DNA from: Viridothelium virens
Lineage: Eukaryota > Ascomycota > Dothideomycetes > Trypetheliales > Trypetheliaceae
NCBI GenBank assembly: GCA_010094025.1
Contig: ML991800.1
Location: 62,001 to 126,000 of the forward strand
Direction of reading: 5' to 3'
Length of the DNA stretch: 64,000 nucleotides
The notes under the pieces are model-generated. The model saw only the letters and a program-made list of their open reading frames with translations. It was not told the origin of the DNA and did not search any database. Below, piece by piece: positions 10,647-22,483 of the stretch. Each line of letters opens with the position of its first letter. Within the stretch, counting starts at the first letter, position 1. The position numbers and the translations under genes are program-made.

Positions 10647-10917
10647 AGTGCGACCCGCCTCGAGGCGATCCTCCTTAAGATTGACCCGGTCAGAACGTCA
10701 GAATATATCTGATTAGCTTCATGTTAATCGTGCTGGTCATGTTAGAAAGAAACGCCAATCGTGACATCTGTAGATTCTTGCCTAAACCAGCCAATGGCCT
10801 GTACCAGATGAATAGCCGCTTTGCCATCACGCGTGTTTTCAAAGTCCGCATATAAGGGTGGTAGAGCGAACTCAGGTAACATGATGATGAGCGGTACAGT
10901 CTTTGAACGAATGCTCT
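10647..10917. repeat. Diverged tandem repeat, copy A
   Basis: The first of two direct copies, offset by about 288 bp. Shared blocks with copy B include CGACCCG, TCGAGGCGAT, AAGATTGACCC, ATCGTGACATCTG and AGTCCG. Many differences are C/T or G/A exchanges, as repeat-induced point mutation would leave. The copy lies upstream of the methyltransferase gene. Confidence 0.75.
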
Positions 10918-10934
10918 GATACGATAAACCAAAT

Positions 10935-11187
10935 AGCACGACCCGTTTCGAGGCGATTCGCCTCAAGATTGACCCAGTCAGAATGAATCTGCGTCTCTCC
11001 ACGCTAATAGGGCTGGTCGTGTTAGAAACGAACGCCGATCGTGACATCTGCAAATCCTTGCCTTGGTCAACCAGTGCTCTGCACCGGACAAATTCTGTCA
11101 CGCTTGCTTTCAGAGTCCGTATATGGGGTGGTTAAGCAAAATCAGGCAACATAGTCATGAGCTGTGCAGTTTCTGACCGTATGCTCT
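10935..11187. repeat. Diverged tandem repeat, copy B
   Basis: The second direct copy, roughly 75-80% alike to copy A by eye, with several small indels. Neither copy holds a credible open frame. The origin is unknown: it could be a local duplication of promoter or decayed gene sequence. Confidence 0.75.
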
Positions 11188-11390
11188 AGCTTCTCACTAA
11201 TGTACCACTGCTTTTTAGGTCGAAGCGCTTCCGTTGAAGGATATCAATCTCTGCGTGCGCTTCAAGACCGATCTGATTGGACCAGAGATCGAAATTCCCA
11301 TGGAGACCGACTACTTGCCTCAGGTCAAAACTTCTAAGCTTGCCGTTTTCTGTGCATTGCGTTCTATTTTAGGATGTTCTAATGCTGGGT
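11188..11390. other. Short stretch downstream of the adenylation gene
   Basis: On the + strand, 11219-11325 is open between an acceptor-like TTTTTAG and a CAG|GT donor-like site, and reads EIEIPMETDYLPQ near its end. I cannot assign it to a family. It could be an orphan exon or chance. Confidence 0.3.
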
Positions 11391-13191
11391 TCATTGGAAG
11401 AACCCCGCAATCTCATCTTGGTAGAGACTAAGACTCTGCATTCGGGCAACGCTGCCTTTGGCGGTCCGAATGAACGGCTTCTGCTCATTGATGAATATGA
11501 CTAGATCTATCGAGAGCTGCACAGACGGATGGCACCGGGCATTTATTCTCTCTAGATGCGGCCGAAAGCTCTCTAGTAAGGTCGCTCGTTGGGCTTCGGT
11601 GGAGGTCTGAGCCCTTCCTGCTGGTACGAGTTCTATCAGCAGCACCGGATGAGGCTGGCCGTGTCCACCAATTAGTGCAGATTGAACGAGATCGTGCTTT
11701 TCGATTTCGGGTTCGAGGGTTGAGGCGTGTAGTCCTTCTCCGTGTGCTAGATAGATATAGTCATCAGCTCGACCGACGATCTTCCACAAACCCTTCTCGG
11801 TCGGATGTTGAACCCAAAGGTCATTAGTCTTAAATTGAGTTAGATGTGGATAGACTTGAAAAATCTGCTGCATATCAAGCGAGTTTCCTGAACGGTTCAA
11901 GACCAGCTCATGCATATCATCTAGCTGTTTCTCAAATGTTGCTCCCATTGCTGGGTGAAAAGAAACATAGTCCCAATACTCCGAGGTCGGGTAGAGTTTG
12001 GTGAGATATCCCCCGGCTTCTGTCGTTCCAATAGAAGGCGCGAGTCGAACTTGGGGAGCAAGCTTGTTTCCATTGACTGTACCAAGTGGAGCACCGCAAT
12101 AGTGGATATAATCGAGACTGCGTAATGTAGAAAGGCCTGATGGGTCGAGACAGAGAGTATCGATTAGAGCTGGCGGCAGAAGTGCTCCATTGACTTTACC
12201 ATACTCCAAGATCTGTTGTATAGTGGTCGGATTCGGTGGAGAATGTACTGGTCCGAGCACAACGACAGTCCGAACGAAGACACTCATGGAGGTAAGCATC
12301 AGCATGCCAACAAACTGGGATTATCAGCTTTTAGCTGCTTTCTGTGAACGGAGCAGACGGTCGAACATACATGCAGCGCCGGCAATGGCGTATAGCAACG
12401 CGTAGACGCGTAATGATTGATGTGCGTCTCCCATATATCGTCGAGTGTGGCTGCAGCATCTGGCTTCGCCATCATACGGTGCGTATAGGTCACCGGCTTG
12501 GGGAAACCTGACTTCGAATCAGTCCGAAAAGCTACAACAGATTTTCTTCAAGGCTCAAGCTCACCAGTCGTTCCTGAGGTATGAAACACAAGCCAAGGGT
12601 CATCTTTCCCTATATCCCATGACTTCTCGTAATTCACTGGCGTTGCCTGTTCCTCCTTCAAGAGTTCAACGAGTTGTGGAGCGCTAATTGGATTGATCTT
12701 AGTCTGGAAATCGGTCAATTGACCCACAAAGTCTGCCATGCTCTCGTCTCGGACGTATGTCGTGCAATTCTTTTGGAGAAGAATGCGCGAGATAGCCTCA
12801 GGCGTAATGATTGAGGAAAGCAGTATCATCTATCTTCAGCATGAGCGTCGCCAGTCATCAAAGTAGAATCCTTTCAATATACCACTCTATTACATTTTCC
12901 CGCCGCAGTAGCTAGAATTGGGTATCTAAGGTCTCTCGGACCAGAATACGCGAATGGCTCGAAAGGTTCAGAGGCAGAAGGGAGATTTTGCTGAAGCCAG
13001 TGAACGGCATGATTGACAGCATTCGCAAACTGGCCAAAGGTTATGTCCTCAAAGCCTTGAGATAAGTCCTGTTCATTTCTAGGCACAGAAACCCAAGGGC
13101 TTGATGGTTCCAGCCTTGCGCGTTCGTCAATCACCGAGATGGGGATACGCGCTCCGTGACCGGGTCCAAAAGTTTGTGGATAGATGGCCAT
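11391..13191 (-). CDS. Stand-alone NRPS-like adenylation (AMP-binding) domain protein
   Basis: Four exons (13191-12883, 12829-12565, 12507-12371, 12314-11391) join in frame to 544 residues. The three introns are 53, 57 and 56 bp, with GT-AG ends. The protein is an acyl/aryl-adenylate-forming domain: the phosphate loop reads LVFHTSGTTGFPKPVTYTH, the A5-like motif SIGTTEAGGY, the A7/A8 region LWKIVGRADDYIYL, and the A10 lysine lies in RTAKGSV. It therefore looks able to adenylate a carboxylic acid. Relatives of this type are usually NRPS-like reductases with a carrier (PP-binding) domain and a NAD-binding reductase domain after the A domain, about 1000-1100 residues. Here the frame stops just after YQDEIAGFFQ, and no carrier or reductase sequence is readable downstream. 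It is either a truncated survivor or a free-standing ligase. Confidence 0.85.
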
Positions 13192-14781
13192 GCCTGAGAC
13201 CTTTCAGATAGATGAGCTATTTCGTGCACAAAGAATGAAACCAATGACAGGAAATTATCGCAAAGTCACTTAGAGCGGTACGATAAGTTGAAGTACTCTA
13301 AACGTAGGAAGTCGATGTGGAGAAACCTGGCTGAGGCGCAGCATCCACATGCAAGCCTGCGACACCTCGTCTTCCGCGGCGGCACAAATACTGAGTTCAG
13401 GTATCGAATTCATCGCTCAATTGGAATGGCCTTCTTTGGCCCGGAAAAAGTAAACCAGCCCCCGTCTCATCGAGCAACCCGGGCCGGGATGCACCCCTAC
13501 GCCGTGATGCACCCTTGGGCCGGTCATTGTGCATACTGCACGCCAGCCAAGAAGGACCAGGCGTCCTGTAGATGGCCTCCGTCAGACAAGGACGACCCAC
13601 CTGACTGACCAGACTAAAATATCGCCCTCGACAGTAAATTGAAAAACGGCGAACCATGGACTGGTGAGGCTCTGCCGTATTGTGTTCTAGCAAGGTTTCC
13701 GGTGAGAGTGACGTCAATATGCTGGCAGCCCAGTTCCTCCCATCACCTTACAGGCTCTCAAGCTGTTGCTAGGTAACGACGCCATCATGAATATTTGTGA
13801 AACTCTCATCTAACATGTCTATGGGCGTACGCTGTAAACGACAGAGGCGCATTGAAGGCCGGCGCATCGGTACATGTGTGGTCCTTTGGCGATACGATTC
13901 TAAGCCTGTAGACTGTACTGATTCGACTCGGCCCTTGCCGCCTCCCCTTCAGCTATTCAGTTCGACTCTTGTCCCCTGCCAAGACCCACGACAGTCCCTG
14001 TGCTGACCTTCCATGACTCGAGCTTGGTTACGCCTGGTATGAACTCTTCCGAAGCATGGCTACCCACTGTAACCATAATCACTCCCTACAATTGCTCGCA
14101 GACATCAGCATGAAGGTCTCCGCCGCCGGAATCGCGTACGACAGTGTGACCTCTGTCCCCTTCACCGATGGCGGCGGCTAAGCGGCTAAGCTGGGCATAC
14201 ATCATGAGCCTTGACGCCCTTCCATGAGCTATCCTTGATCGTGGCTTGGTTGTGGACAGTGTTGGCGAGGGAATCGGGAGTGCTATGGTTGAATCAGCTT
14301 CTGAATCCACGAACCTCAAATGGCATATGCAAAGCTTACCAAGCGCGGTCTCGAGGAGCCCTATAATTTCGTCGCAGCTCAAGGAGGAGACTGGATTTCA
14401 GGCCTATGACTTCTTCAATGAACTGAATTTCTATGGAGCTACAGGGAGTCCCTAAGCCGAAAGGGTCTGATCTGTCCTTTATTGTATCTCTATGGAGAGA
14501 CTCGTTGACATGAGCCATATATAGCTCTTGTCACGCCATCGTGGATTTACTGAACATATTTGCCGTTTGGCAGCAGACCGACCACGGTTGGGTGCTGATA
14601 GGCGGCATTGCAGTAACCATACTGACCAGTATGTCCCCCTGTATCTGCGCCAGCAAGATATCAGAAGGCATTATGCAATGCATTACAAGTTGGTAATGCT
14701 ATTTTGCATGCCATGCTCACCACGAAGCGTACGTGGCTTTTCTGAGGTCTGAGTAGTGAAGGTCATCGCGTTCGATAGTCT
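13192..14781. other. Gene-free stretch (1.6 kb)
   Basis: This lies between the start of the adenylation gene and the 3' end of the HET gene. Short frames on both strands (13288-13608 +, 13397-13717 -, 14086-14382 -, 14246-14455 +) overlap one another and show no motif. I see no tRNA-like or repeat structure. Confidence 0.5.
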
Positions 14782-17426
14782 TCAGACAATCGTAACTGTT
14801 TCGTTACGGAACTTCTTGGACCAAATTTCAGAGGCTCCGGCCTCCAAATAGCAATATGAGTACCCTACGCGAACGTATTCGTCATTTGTGCGACGTTGCT
14901 TGAGCAAGAGGCCTTCCAATTTGGAGAAATGGTCCTTTTCGGTGACTATCTGACTGCGAGTACCATCGTTGCTACGCTGTACGAGAAGGAAGGTAGCTGT
15001 CACCTGGCCACGTCTTGGTAGGTTATCCACAGTATCAGGGTATGCTTCACAGATGTAGCCAAGCTGCTCGCCGGTTTTTGCATCTGACACGCTGAAGCTG
15101 GTCTCAGCTGGGCCCGGGCCCCAGACAGTGCCAGATGAGCACGATCTCTTCTTACAGGGGCCCGGACCCCATGTGACATCCAGCAAGCTTCCGCGTAATT
15201 TAAGTTAGCCACCTGTCACGGAGCTAAACTCGAGATGCAAGGAATCCAGTGTAGTCTCACACTCTAGAACGATGACTTCAGGGTCGCAGTAGTCCCAAAT
15301 GTCATCGGACTGGTCGAATACCTTTTTGAAACTAGCACCATCAACTGCAGCCCAAGACCAAGATGGCATTCGGTTACGCTCAGAGACTGCTGGCGCTCGG
15401 GACTTTGCGGGAACTTTCCATGAGAGAGTGGAGTAAAGGAACTTCTCCCAGATGCCCGCTCTATACCGGCCTAGACAAGTTCCGTATCTGTGGAAGTATT
15501 CGCTAGCGAGTGCAGCGATCGCAAGTAGTTTGTCTTCAGGATTGGTGAGATCCCGTTGACAATAATCGTCCACTATTTCTTTCCACTGCTCGTTGACGTC
15601 TTGTGGCATGACTCTTCCTTCTGGAGGTTCAATCCGAATCAAAGACTGCGATCCTTCGGCGCTGACTATGATCGCGTTTGGCACTACGACGGTGTCCGGA
15701 TCTGGTTCGGAGGTGACTTGAGGTGGTATTTGCCTCACGTTCTTTTGCGCCATCAACCCAGTGGTAGCATCCAGCACTTCATCAGGTGGTGTTTGATGCT
15801 GATGAGGTGCGAGACGGACTCGTGCCTGAACTATTTCCTTTGTGCCACCGGCTAATTCTGGTTGTTCAAATACACTGCGGTCAAGTTCTCTGACTGTGTA
15901 ACCCATCTGCTCTAGTCTTTTTGGTTCTCTATCGACTTCTACTACAGCGAAATTGGAGTATTTGTCCGATAGAGCCAGCGTTAATACGGGTCGAAGTCCA
16001 AATGAGGCTAGATGTTGTATCTCTGCGAGAGTAGCCTTGAGATGGTCAGAAAATCGACAGATTCCCATTTCTTCAGCCGCCTCCTCTGTCAGCAAGGTTC
16101 CTTTCGTCCACTTTGACGATCGACTATCACCTGAATCGTAGAGGACCCGGCCGTCGTGGAACTCATGAGAGCTCTCATCGCATCGGAAGATGACGCCACC
16201 GACTGACGGGAAAATTAAGATGCGCTTACAAAGAAGCTCCTCTTGTAGGATCCAACCACGTGATGATGCATGCTCTTCTTTCTTCCTATACCACTTCAGA
16301 TTATCCCCATGCCGTACGTAGATTTCGTCATCCAAGCCATCTTTCGTGAGAAAGGGTAGCTTTAGAAACTTCTGTTCGGTTTGCGGAGAGAGCTGCTGCT
16401 GGCAGTTATCAAGGAATCTTTCTTCGACGGATTTGGTGCCGGAACACTGGATAACGATCGTTGAGTCGCGATAGTATCTGTTCATTTTAGAGAGCTCCTT
16501 CTGAAGATCAATTGAATCTGTTTGCCAAATGCATAATGCATCTATCCAGAGATAGTCCAGGTTCAATGATCGAGCTACCTCTACCGCGTCATTGAATGTG
16601 GCTGGTAGGTGACTGACAGGCAAAGGCTTCTTGTAAGCAGAGCGAGCAAGATGCTCGAAGGAATCCTTAGACCATGCATGGCCCCAAGAATAGGATAGGC
16701 AGGCATATCTGCCTGTCTCGCCCAATTTGGATTGGCGTATCAGGACCGATTTAGACGTTGAAACACCAGTAATATCCAATACTCGAGTTGGTAGACTCGG
16801 ATTCGATGAGTTTACACATTTGGTGTGGTTGCGCTGGCATTTATGAATCCAGCTTCGTGCAAGAGTCGCATCAAAGCTAGGGGCAGGCGTGGGAGGACCT
16901 TGGTAGGAGAAGAATAAAGCGCTGGCATGTCCTCCTAATGGTGACCCATTAGTCTAAGATATCCCCAACTGCTCGGAGAGTTTGACCTACCAGGGTAGGC
17001 AAAAACGCCAAGATCAAGCATGTGATTGAAGTCAGTGAACCCCCCGCCTTCCCTACCGTCTTCATAATCCACTCGACACGATACTTCTATCTTGCTTAGA
17101 AGTTCTGGCTCTGAATGCTGAGCTGTCGGAAAACTTAAGCGGAACTCAAGTTTAGTCCATGAAATCCGGCTGATGCGCTGTAGAAGGGAGCCGGGCGCTC
17201 CCTTCGGGAGATTGAGGGACAACAAGTGGCACCATTGGCAATCTTTGGCTCTCTCAAAGAACTCAGCAGCTGGTACCGGGTAAGTAACGACTCTTTTGAA
17301 CTCTTCCGGATTAATCCATGCTGGACGAAGGTAGGAGTTTTGCAAGTAGAATTCTTGCCAACCTTCCGGTCCCCAAGGTCTGTCCCTACAGGCTTGGCAG
17401 AGATGCGCTCGTTCTATCATGTACAA
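14782..17426 (-). pseudogene. Heterokaryon-incompatibility (HET) domain gene with one in-frame stop
   Basis: Exon 1 (17426-16991) and exon 2 (from 16934) join through a 56-bp intron with GTAGGT donor and TTAG acceptor. The join gives a typical pre-HET segment ending WIHKCQRNHTKCV and PTRVLDITG. The HET domain starts near residue 210 with YACLSYSWG, then LPATFNDAVEVARSLNLDYLWIDALCI and MNRYYRDSTIVIQ. HET domains trigger a cell-death response after fusion of unlike hyphae. The frame meets TAA at 15205-15207, after residue 721 (SSVTGG). The same frame then stays open with plausible family sequence (LKLRGSLLDVTWGPG and onward) to a stop at 14782, which would make 862 residues. No splice pair with a good donor removes the stop. 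It may be a nonsense allele, giving a protein that keeps the HET domain but loses the last 140 residues. Confidence 0.75.
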
Positions 17427-17909
17427 TGGTACAACTCTTGAGATAGCATGTGAGTGCTTGGATTATCACTCTTGGACAGAGCCTAGCGGACCGATTGGCT
17501 GGCGCAGTATCATAGTATATGCACTCCGTAGTTAAGATTGGATTAGGTGTCCAGGCGGCTCCAGGACTTCGGGTTCCACAGTCGGGGCTTCACAGAATGC
17601 ACAGTCTGACCTCAGCGCCTCTCTCCTGTAAGCCCCAGAGCAGTGTGTACGGACTTGGGCTTCGGAGTCGATGACCGAAATGTTGTTTGTTCAAACCTTT
17701 CAGCAGGTCAGGTAAGATCGGTGGAATGTTTTTCTGAGGTACTTTACCCCACCAACTGACGCTATCCCCATTGGTCATCGTCCAGTGGGGTTGATAAATT
17801 GGTAAGAACTTAATATCTTGACCAATCCAGGTCTATATCAATGCTGAAATAATTACTTCTACAGTACTTCCACTCTATTCTGCTTGCTATTACTGTTAAT
17901 TGATTCAAT
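17427..17909. promoter_or_regulatory. Intergenic region between divergent HET and amidase genes
   Basis: A 483-bp head-to-head spacer that must hold both promoters. No gene and no motif I can name are visible. It is AT-rich just before the amidase ATG. Confidence 0.4.
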
Positions 17910-20003
17910 ATGTCCGAAAAATCAGCCTGGCCAGAAATTGCCAGAAAGAAGAGGGAAGCACTCCTCAACGAGATTCCAGAAAAATGGCGTCTGACCAGTG
18001 GGATTCCGCCTGCACAAGAGCAGAAAGATATTACGGGCTTGCTCATAGAACAATATTTGTCCCCCACGGAAGTGGAGATTACTAACTCAGATGCTGCCTT
18101 TATTGTAGAAAAAACAACAGCCGGGGCTTGGAAGGCCAGAGAAGTACTCGAAGCCTTCTGCCACCGAGCAGCACTGGCACATCAAATGGTAAATAATGCA
18201 TATTTCGGGTATACAATGCAGAAAGAAATAGAGCAGAATTGAAACCTAGCATTTCTTTATCCGTTTCGTCAAATTTCTATTTCATTTACAAAATCCCCCG
18301 CTCACGACTACTAAAGCTCCCCTGCCTCCACGAAATCTTCTTCACCGACGCCCTTGCCGAAGCCGACGCCCTCGACACCCACTACCGCACGCACGGCCAA
18401 CCCCTCGGGCCCCTCCACGGTCTCCCCATCTCCCTCAAAGACCAACTCAACATCCGCAACGTCGACACCACGACCGGCATCCTCAGCCTAATCGGCAACC
18501 GCACCACCAACCACGCCTCCTCTTCCCCCTCGCCCTCCCCCTCCCCATCCTCCCCCCTCTCCCACAACCCCACCACCCAGTCCCCAACCTCCGAATCCAC
18601 CCTCGTCACTCTCCTCCGCTCTCTAGGCGCAATCCCCTACGTCAAAACCGCCACCCCCACCGCCTCCTTCGCCTCCGACACCTCCTCCAACCTCTTCCCC
18701 TCCCCCCCCTTCCCCCCTGCCCTGCAAAACCCACACAACCGGCTCACCTCCGCCGGCGGCTCCTCCGGCGGCGAAGCCGCGCTGCTCGCACTCCGCGGCT
18801 CGCCCCTAGGGTTCGGCTCCGACATCGGGGGCTCGATTCGCGGGCCGGCGGCGCTGTGCGGACTCGTCGGGTTGAAGCCGAGTCAGGGGCGCTTACCGTT
18901 TCTGGGGATCGAGCGGTTGGGCGATGGGCAGGCGGCGGGGGTCGGGTTTGTGGTGGGCCCGTTGGGGAGGGCGGTGAGGGATGTGGGGTTGGTGGTTAGG
19001 GAGGTGCTTGGGAGGGAGCCGTGGAGGTGGGATCCCGATGTTGTGGAGATGGGGTGGAGGGGGGAGGTGTTTGAGGGGGTGAGGAGGAGGGCGGAGCGAG
19101 GGGAGAGGGACGAGCGGTTGTGCTTTGGGGTGTTGAGGGATGATGGGGTGGTGAGGCCGCAGCCGCCGGTGAGGAGGGCGATGGAGATGGTGGTGAAGGC
19201 GGTGGAGGGGCTGGGACATCGGGTCGTGGAGTGGCAGCCGCCTGATCATAGGAAAGCGATATCGTTGCAGGTAGGGGGCCGACCTTCCGTTCCTAATGAC
19301 ACAAACCCGGTAGTGAATCTTGGACTTTTGGAGTCATCACTTACTGCTATAGTTCTCCTGCTGGCTCCACGATGGAGCTGAAGAATTCCATCATCTCCTC
19401 TCGCAGACCGGAGAACCAGCTCCACCGACACTCGCTGGTACTTTCGGGAACTCTCCCACCACGCCATCCAGCGTTCAAGACGTCCAAGCCCACAACCGCG
19501 CCACTCGCGCCTACCGTGCCGACTACCTTACTTACTGGCGCTCGACGGCCTCATTGACCGGCACGGGACGCCCTGTCGACGCTATCATCGCACCTACGTC
19601 GCCATATGCGAGCCCGCTACTTGGGAAAATGAAGTATGTCGGATACACTGCGGCGTATAATCTATTGGACTACAGCGTATGTGTGATCCCTGTAACGAAG
19701 GCAGAGAAGGATGTCGATAGATATGAGGATGGGTTCGAGGCGTTGGGGGAGCAGGATCGTGTGTGTTTTGAGGAGTGTAAGTCTTTTTTCTGTTATTGCC
19801 AAAGTGTTCTGTTTATTAGCTTTGTTGGTAAGACTTGCTAAGCCGGGATTGCAGATGATGCGGAAGCGATTGATGGTGCGCCAGTAGGATTGCAAATCAT
19901 CGGAGGACGGCTGCAGGAGGAGAAAGTTTTGGCTTTGGCAGAGGTGCTAGAGAAGGCAGTCAAGGACGTTGGACAGCAAGGCCGACCAGTTGGAAAGCTG
20001 TAA
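17910..20003 (+). CDS. Amidase (acetamidase-like, amidase-signature family)
   Basis: Four exons (17910-18188, 18317-19270, 19353-19776, 19855-20003) join in frame to 601 residues, somewhat longer than the 530-560 typical of fungal acetamidase-type enzymes. The extra length is partly a Ser/Pro-rich insert near residues 155-185. The catalytic Lys lies in GLPISLKDQ, the cis-Ser loop in SAGGSSGGEAALLA, and the nucleophile in GSDIGGSIRGPAALCG. The end reads PVGLQIIGGRLQEEKVL, as in the family. Such enzymes hydrolyse small or aromatic amides to acid and ammonia; the exact substrate is unknown. Exon 2 is very GC-rich, C-rich in its first half and G-rich in its second, unlike exons 1, 3 and 4. The first intron (128 bp) is longer than its neighbours. 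Confidence 0.9.
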
Positions 20004-20943
20004 GGATCAGTGGTTCACGAATACGGAACTTCGGTAAGACGTTTAGACTGAGGGGCAGAGATTTCCCATTAATAAAACTACGTACGACTGCCAATAAATG
20101 GCCAGAACACGTTGAAGTCTTATCTTGTCTCTCAGTTTTTTTTTTTTTCTTTTTTTTCTACTTCGACTACGTCACCCATCCAAAATTTCTCTCATTCCAT
20201 CCGGATGCTAGCAATCCGCACACAATGAGTATGTGCAATGCTAGCCGCAACTGATCTGGTCCCCGTCTAGAGGTTGATCATGATTGTCCAGGCCGAAAAA
20301 GTAGCAGTCAAGAATAATGGATGTTATTGACTGATATCGTGGATAAATGCTGATGTTCACGTGTAGTGTTGGTGCCGTGGATGTCATCGACATCGAACGA
20401 GCTATGAGCGCATTGCCATAGGATCGAGCATCCAGAACGGCACAAGTTTAGTGGTAAAAGGGGTCGAAAAGGAAGGGAGAAGGTTGTTGGGCGTGTACTC
20501 CGTCGAGTGAGCAAGGTATGAAGCAGCTCTGCGTTGATAAGGAGAGCTGGGGAACTTTTGAAGTCGAATATCCCGAAAGGCGCGAGCCATAGAATAATTC
20601 GGAGATGAGAGGAAAAATAAGAAATAGCCTATCCGCCAGAGGCCAGAGCTGGAGAATCGGGCTAGTGTACAATGGACACGCCAAACGCCCCAGGCCGGGC
20701 GCGACCGATGCGCATGCCGCAGCCATCCATCAAGGACATGCCCCGTCATGCACTCTCGTGTGTTACCGAAGAAATAACTATGTGCAAATAAAGTGAAAAA
20801 GATCCATCCCGGAACAAAGTAATACGTTTGCCACGTACTCGTGTTGGGGAATCAGAGACCGAAACGCCACTAATGAGGCCACTAATGAGGAAAGAGAAGT
20901 TGAAAAGAAATCACTCAAGAGAGGCGGTCCTCGCTGTTGACAA
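20004..20943. other. Convergent 3' intergenic region
   Basis: The space lies between the amidase and dhh1 3' ends. It holds a long T-rich tract (about 20136-20159). A perfect 12-bp tandem duplication (GCCACTAATGAG, about 20866-20890) lies in the expected dhh1 3' UTR. No gene is supported. Confidence 0.5.
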
Positions 20944-22483
20944 TCACGCCTGCGCAGCAGAGCCGGCTGCTCGCTGCTGTGGCACAGGATTTTGCCTATT
21001 TTGCGAGGGCTGACCTGGTGGAGGTCCACGGCGTTGTCCCTGGAAGTGAGCCCCACCGCGTTGATTTCTATTGTAGTTCTGTCGATTTGAGTTCTGCGTA
21101 GTCGTCGATTTTTGGATCTGCCGCTGAGGCGCATTGGAGGGCGGTCTAGGGATGTTTTCTGGCGACTCGTAAACATAGAGACTCTTTTCAATGACCGGTG
21201 GAATGGCTTGAATCTCTGTACCAAGCTCTTGTTCTATCTTATAGAGGTTGAAGCGGTCATCCCAGTTGATAAGGTTGATAGCCAAACCCAAGTGCCCAAA
21301 TCGGCCAGAACGACCAATTCGATGGAGGTATGTTTCTGCATTTTTGGGGAAATCAAAGTTGATGACGACGTTCACGGCTTGAATATCGATACCGCGGGTG
21401 AGTAAGTCGGAGCAGACAAGATTACGGCAAGCGCCATTTCGGAAATCGTGAAAGACGCGGTTGCGGTCATTTTGTTGCATTTTCGCATGGGAGTAGAAGC
21501 AAGAGTAGCCAAGCTCGGTGATTTTCTTTGCAAGAAGCTCAACACGTTGAGTTGAGTTGCAAAAGATTATTGACTGATTGATCTGAAGCTTCGAGAAAAG
21601 AGTGTTTAGGCAGTGTACCTTCTGCTTCTCTTCCACAAAGGCATAATATTGGGTGATTCCCCGGAGAGTGAGCTCATCCATAAGATTGATTTCGTAGGGT
21701 GATTTCATGTGTTTGTCCTTGAAACTCTTCACCACCAGTGGGAATGTAGCACTAAAGAGCATGACTTGTCTATCCTTCGGGTGGAAGCCAAGGAGCTGTT
21801 CGATGACAGGAGTGAATTCTGGGGAAAGTAGTTTGTCGGCTTCATCCATGACAAAAGTTTGGCAGGCAGATAGGTCGGCAACTTGCTTGCTCGCGAGATC
21901 TAGAATCCTTCCAGGTGTGCCAACAACGATGTGAACAGCCTCATTCAACCGAATGATATCGTCTTTGAGGCCAGTACCACCAGTGGTGACCATGACTTTG
22001 ACTCCGATGTGTTTACCTAGAGTTCGAAAGACCTGAGAAGTCTGGAGGGCTAGTTCTCTAGTAGGCACGAGGATGAGGGCTTGGATTTTTGTGTTCTTAT
22101 TATTGATTCTCTCCAGGGTGGGGATGACGTATGCTGCCGTCTTTCCAGTGCCATTCTTTGCTCTAGCGAGGATGTCTCTACCAGTCAAAGCCACTGGTAT
22201 AGCGGCTTCCTGGATGGGTGAGGGCTTTTCGTATCCGGCTTCAAAAATGCCCATCATAAGCTCGCGCTTGATGTAGAAATCCTCAAACTCGAGCCCTTTC
22301 GTGTTGGTGACATCTTCCGTCTGCACTCGTGTGTCCTTTGGAGGTGCTTTGAGGCCTTGCCTCCAGTTGGTATCTGAGGTATCGCTAGGGAGCTATCAGC
22401 AATAGTCTAGTAGTATAACAAGATCATACACACTCTAATTTCGTAGCCTGTAGCTGGTTCGTAATGTCTGTTTCGACCGCCAT
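20944..22483 (-). CDS. dhh1: ATP-dependent RNA helicase Dhh1 (DDX6 family)
   Basis: Exon 1 (22483-22434) begins [16 protein letters not shown], the conserved fungal Dhh1 start. A 49-bp intron (22385-22433) joins it to exon 2 (22384-20944), giving 496 residues. DEAD-box motifs appear in order: the F/Q region ([28 protein letters not shown]), [10 protein letters not shown] (I), PTRELALQ (Ia), [10 protein letters not shown] (Ib), VMDEADKLL (II), LFSATFP (III), SIIFCNS (IV), [18 protein letters not shown] (V) and HRIGRSGR (VI). Dhh1 is a decapping activator and translational repressor in P-bodies, working with Dcp1/2, Edc3 and Pat1. The C-terminal tail is rich in Gln, Asn, Arg and Gly, as in other Dhh1 proteins. 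An ACGCGT word lies about 75 bp upstream of the start. Confidence 0.97.

Noticed and set aside
11219-11340. Orphan exon-like stretch on the + strand
   Set aside because: It has acceptor- and donor-like ends and reads smoothly, but no neighbouring exon or family can be named.
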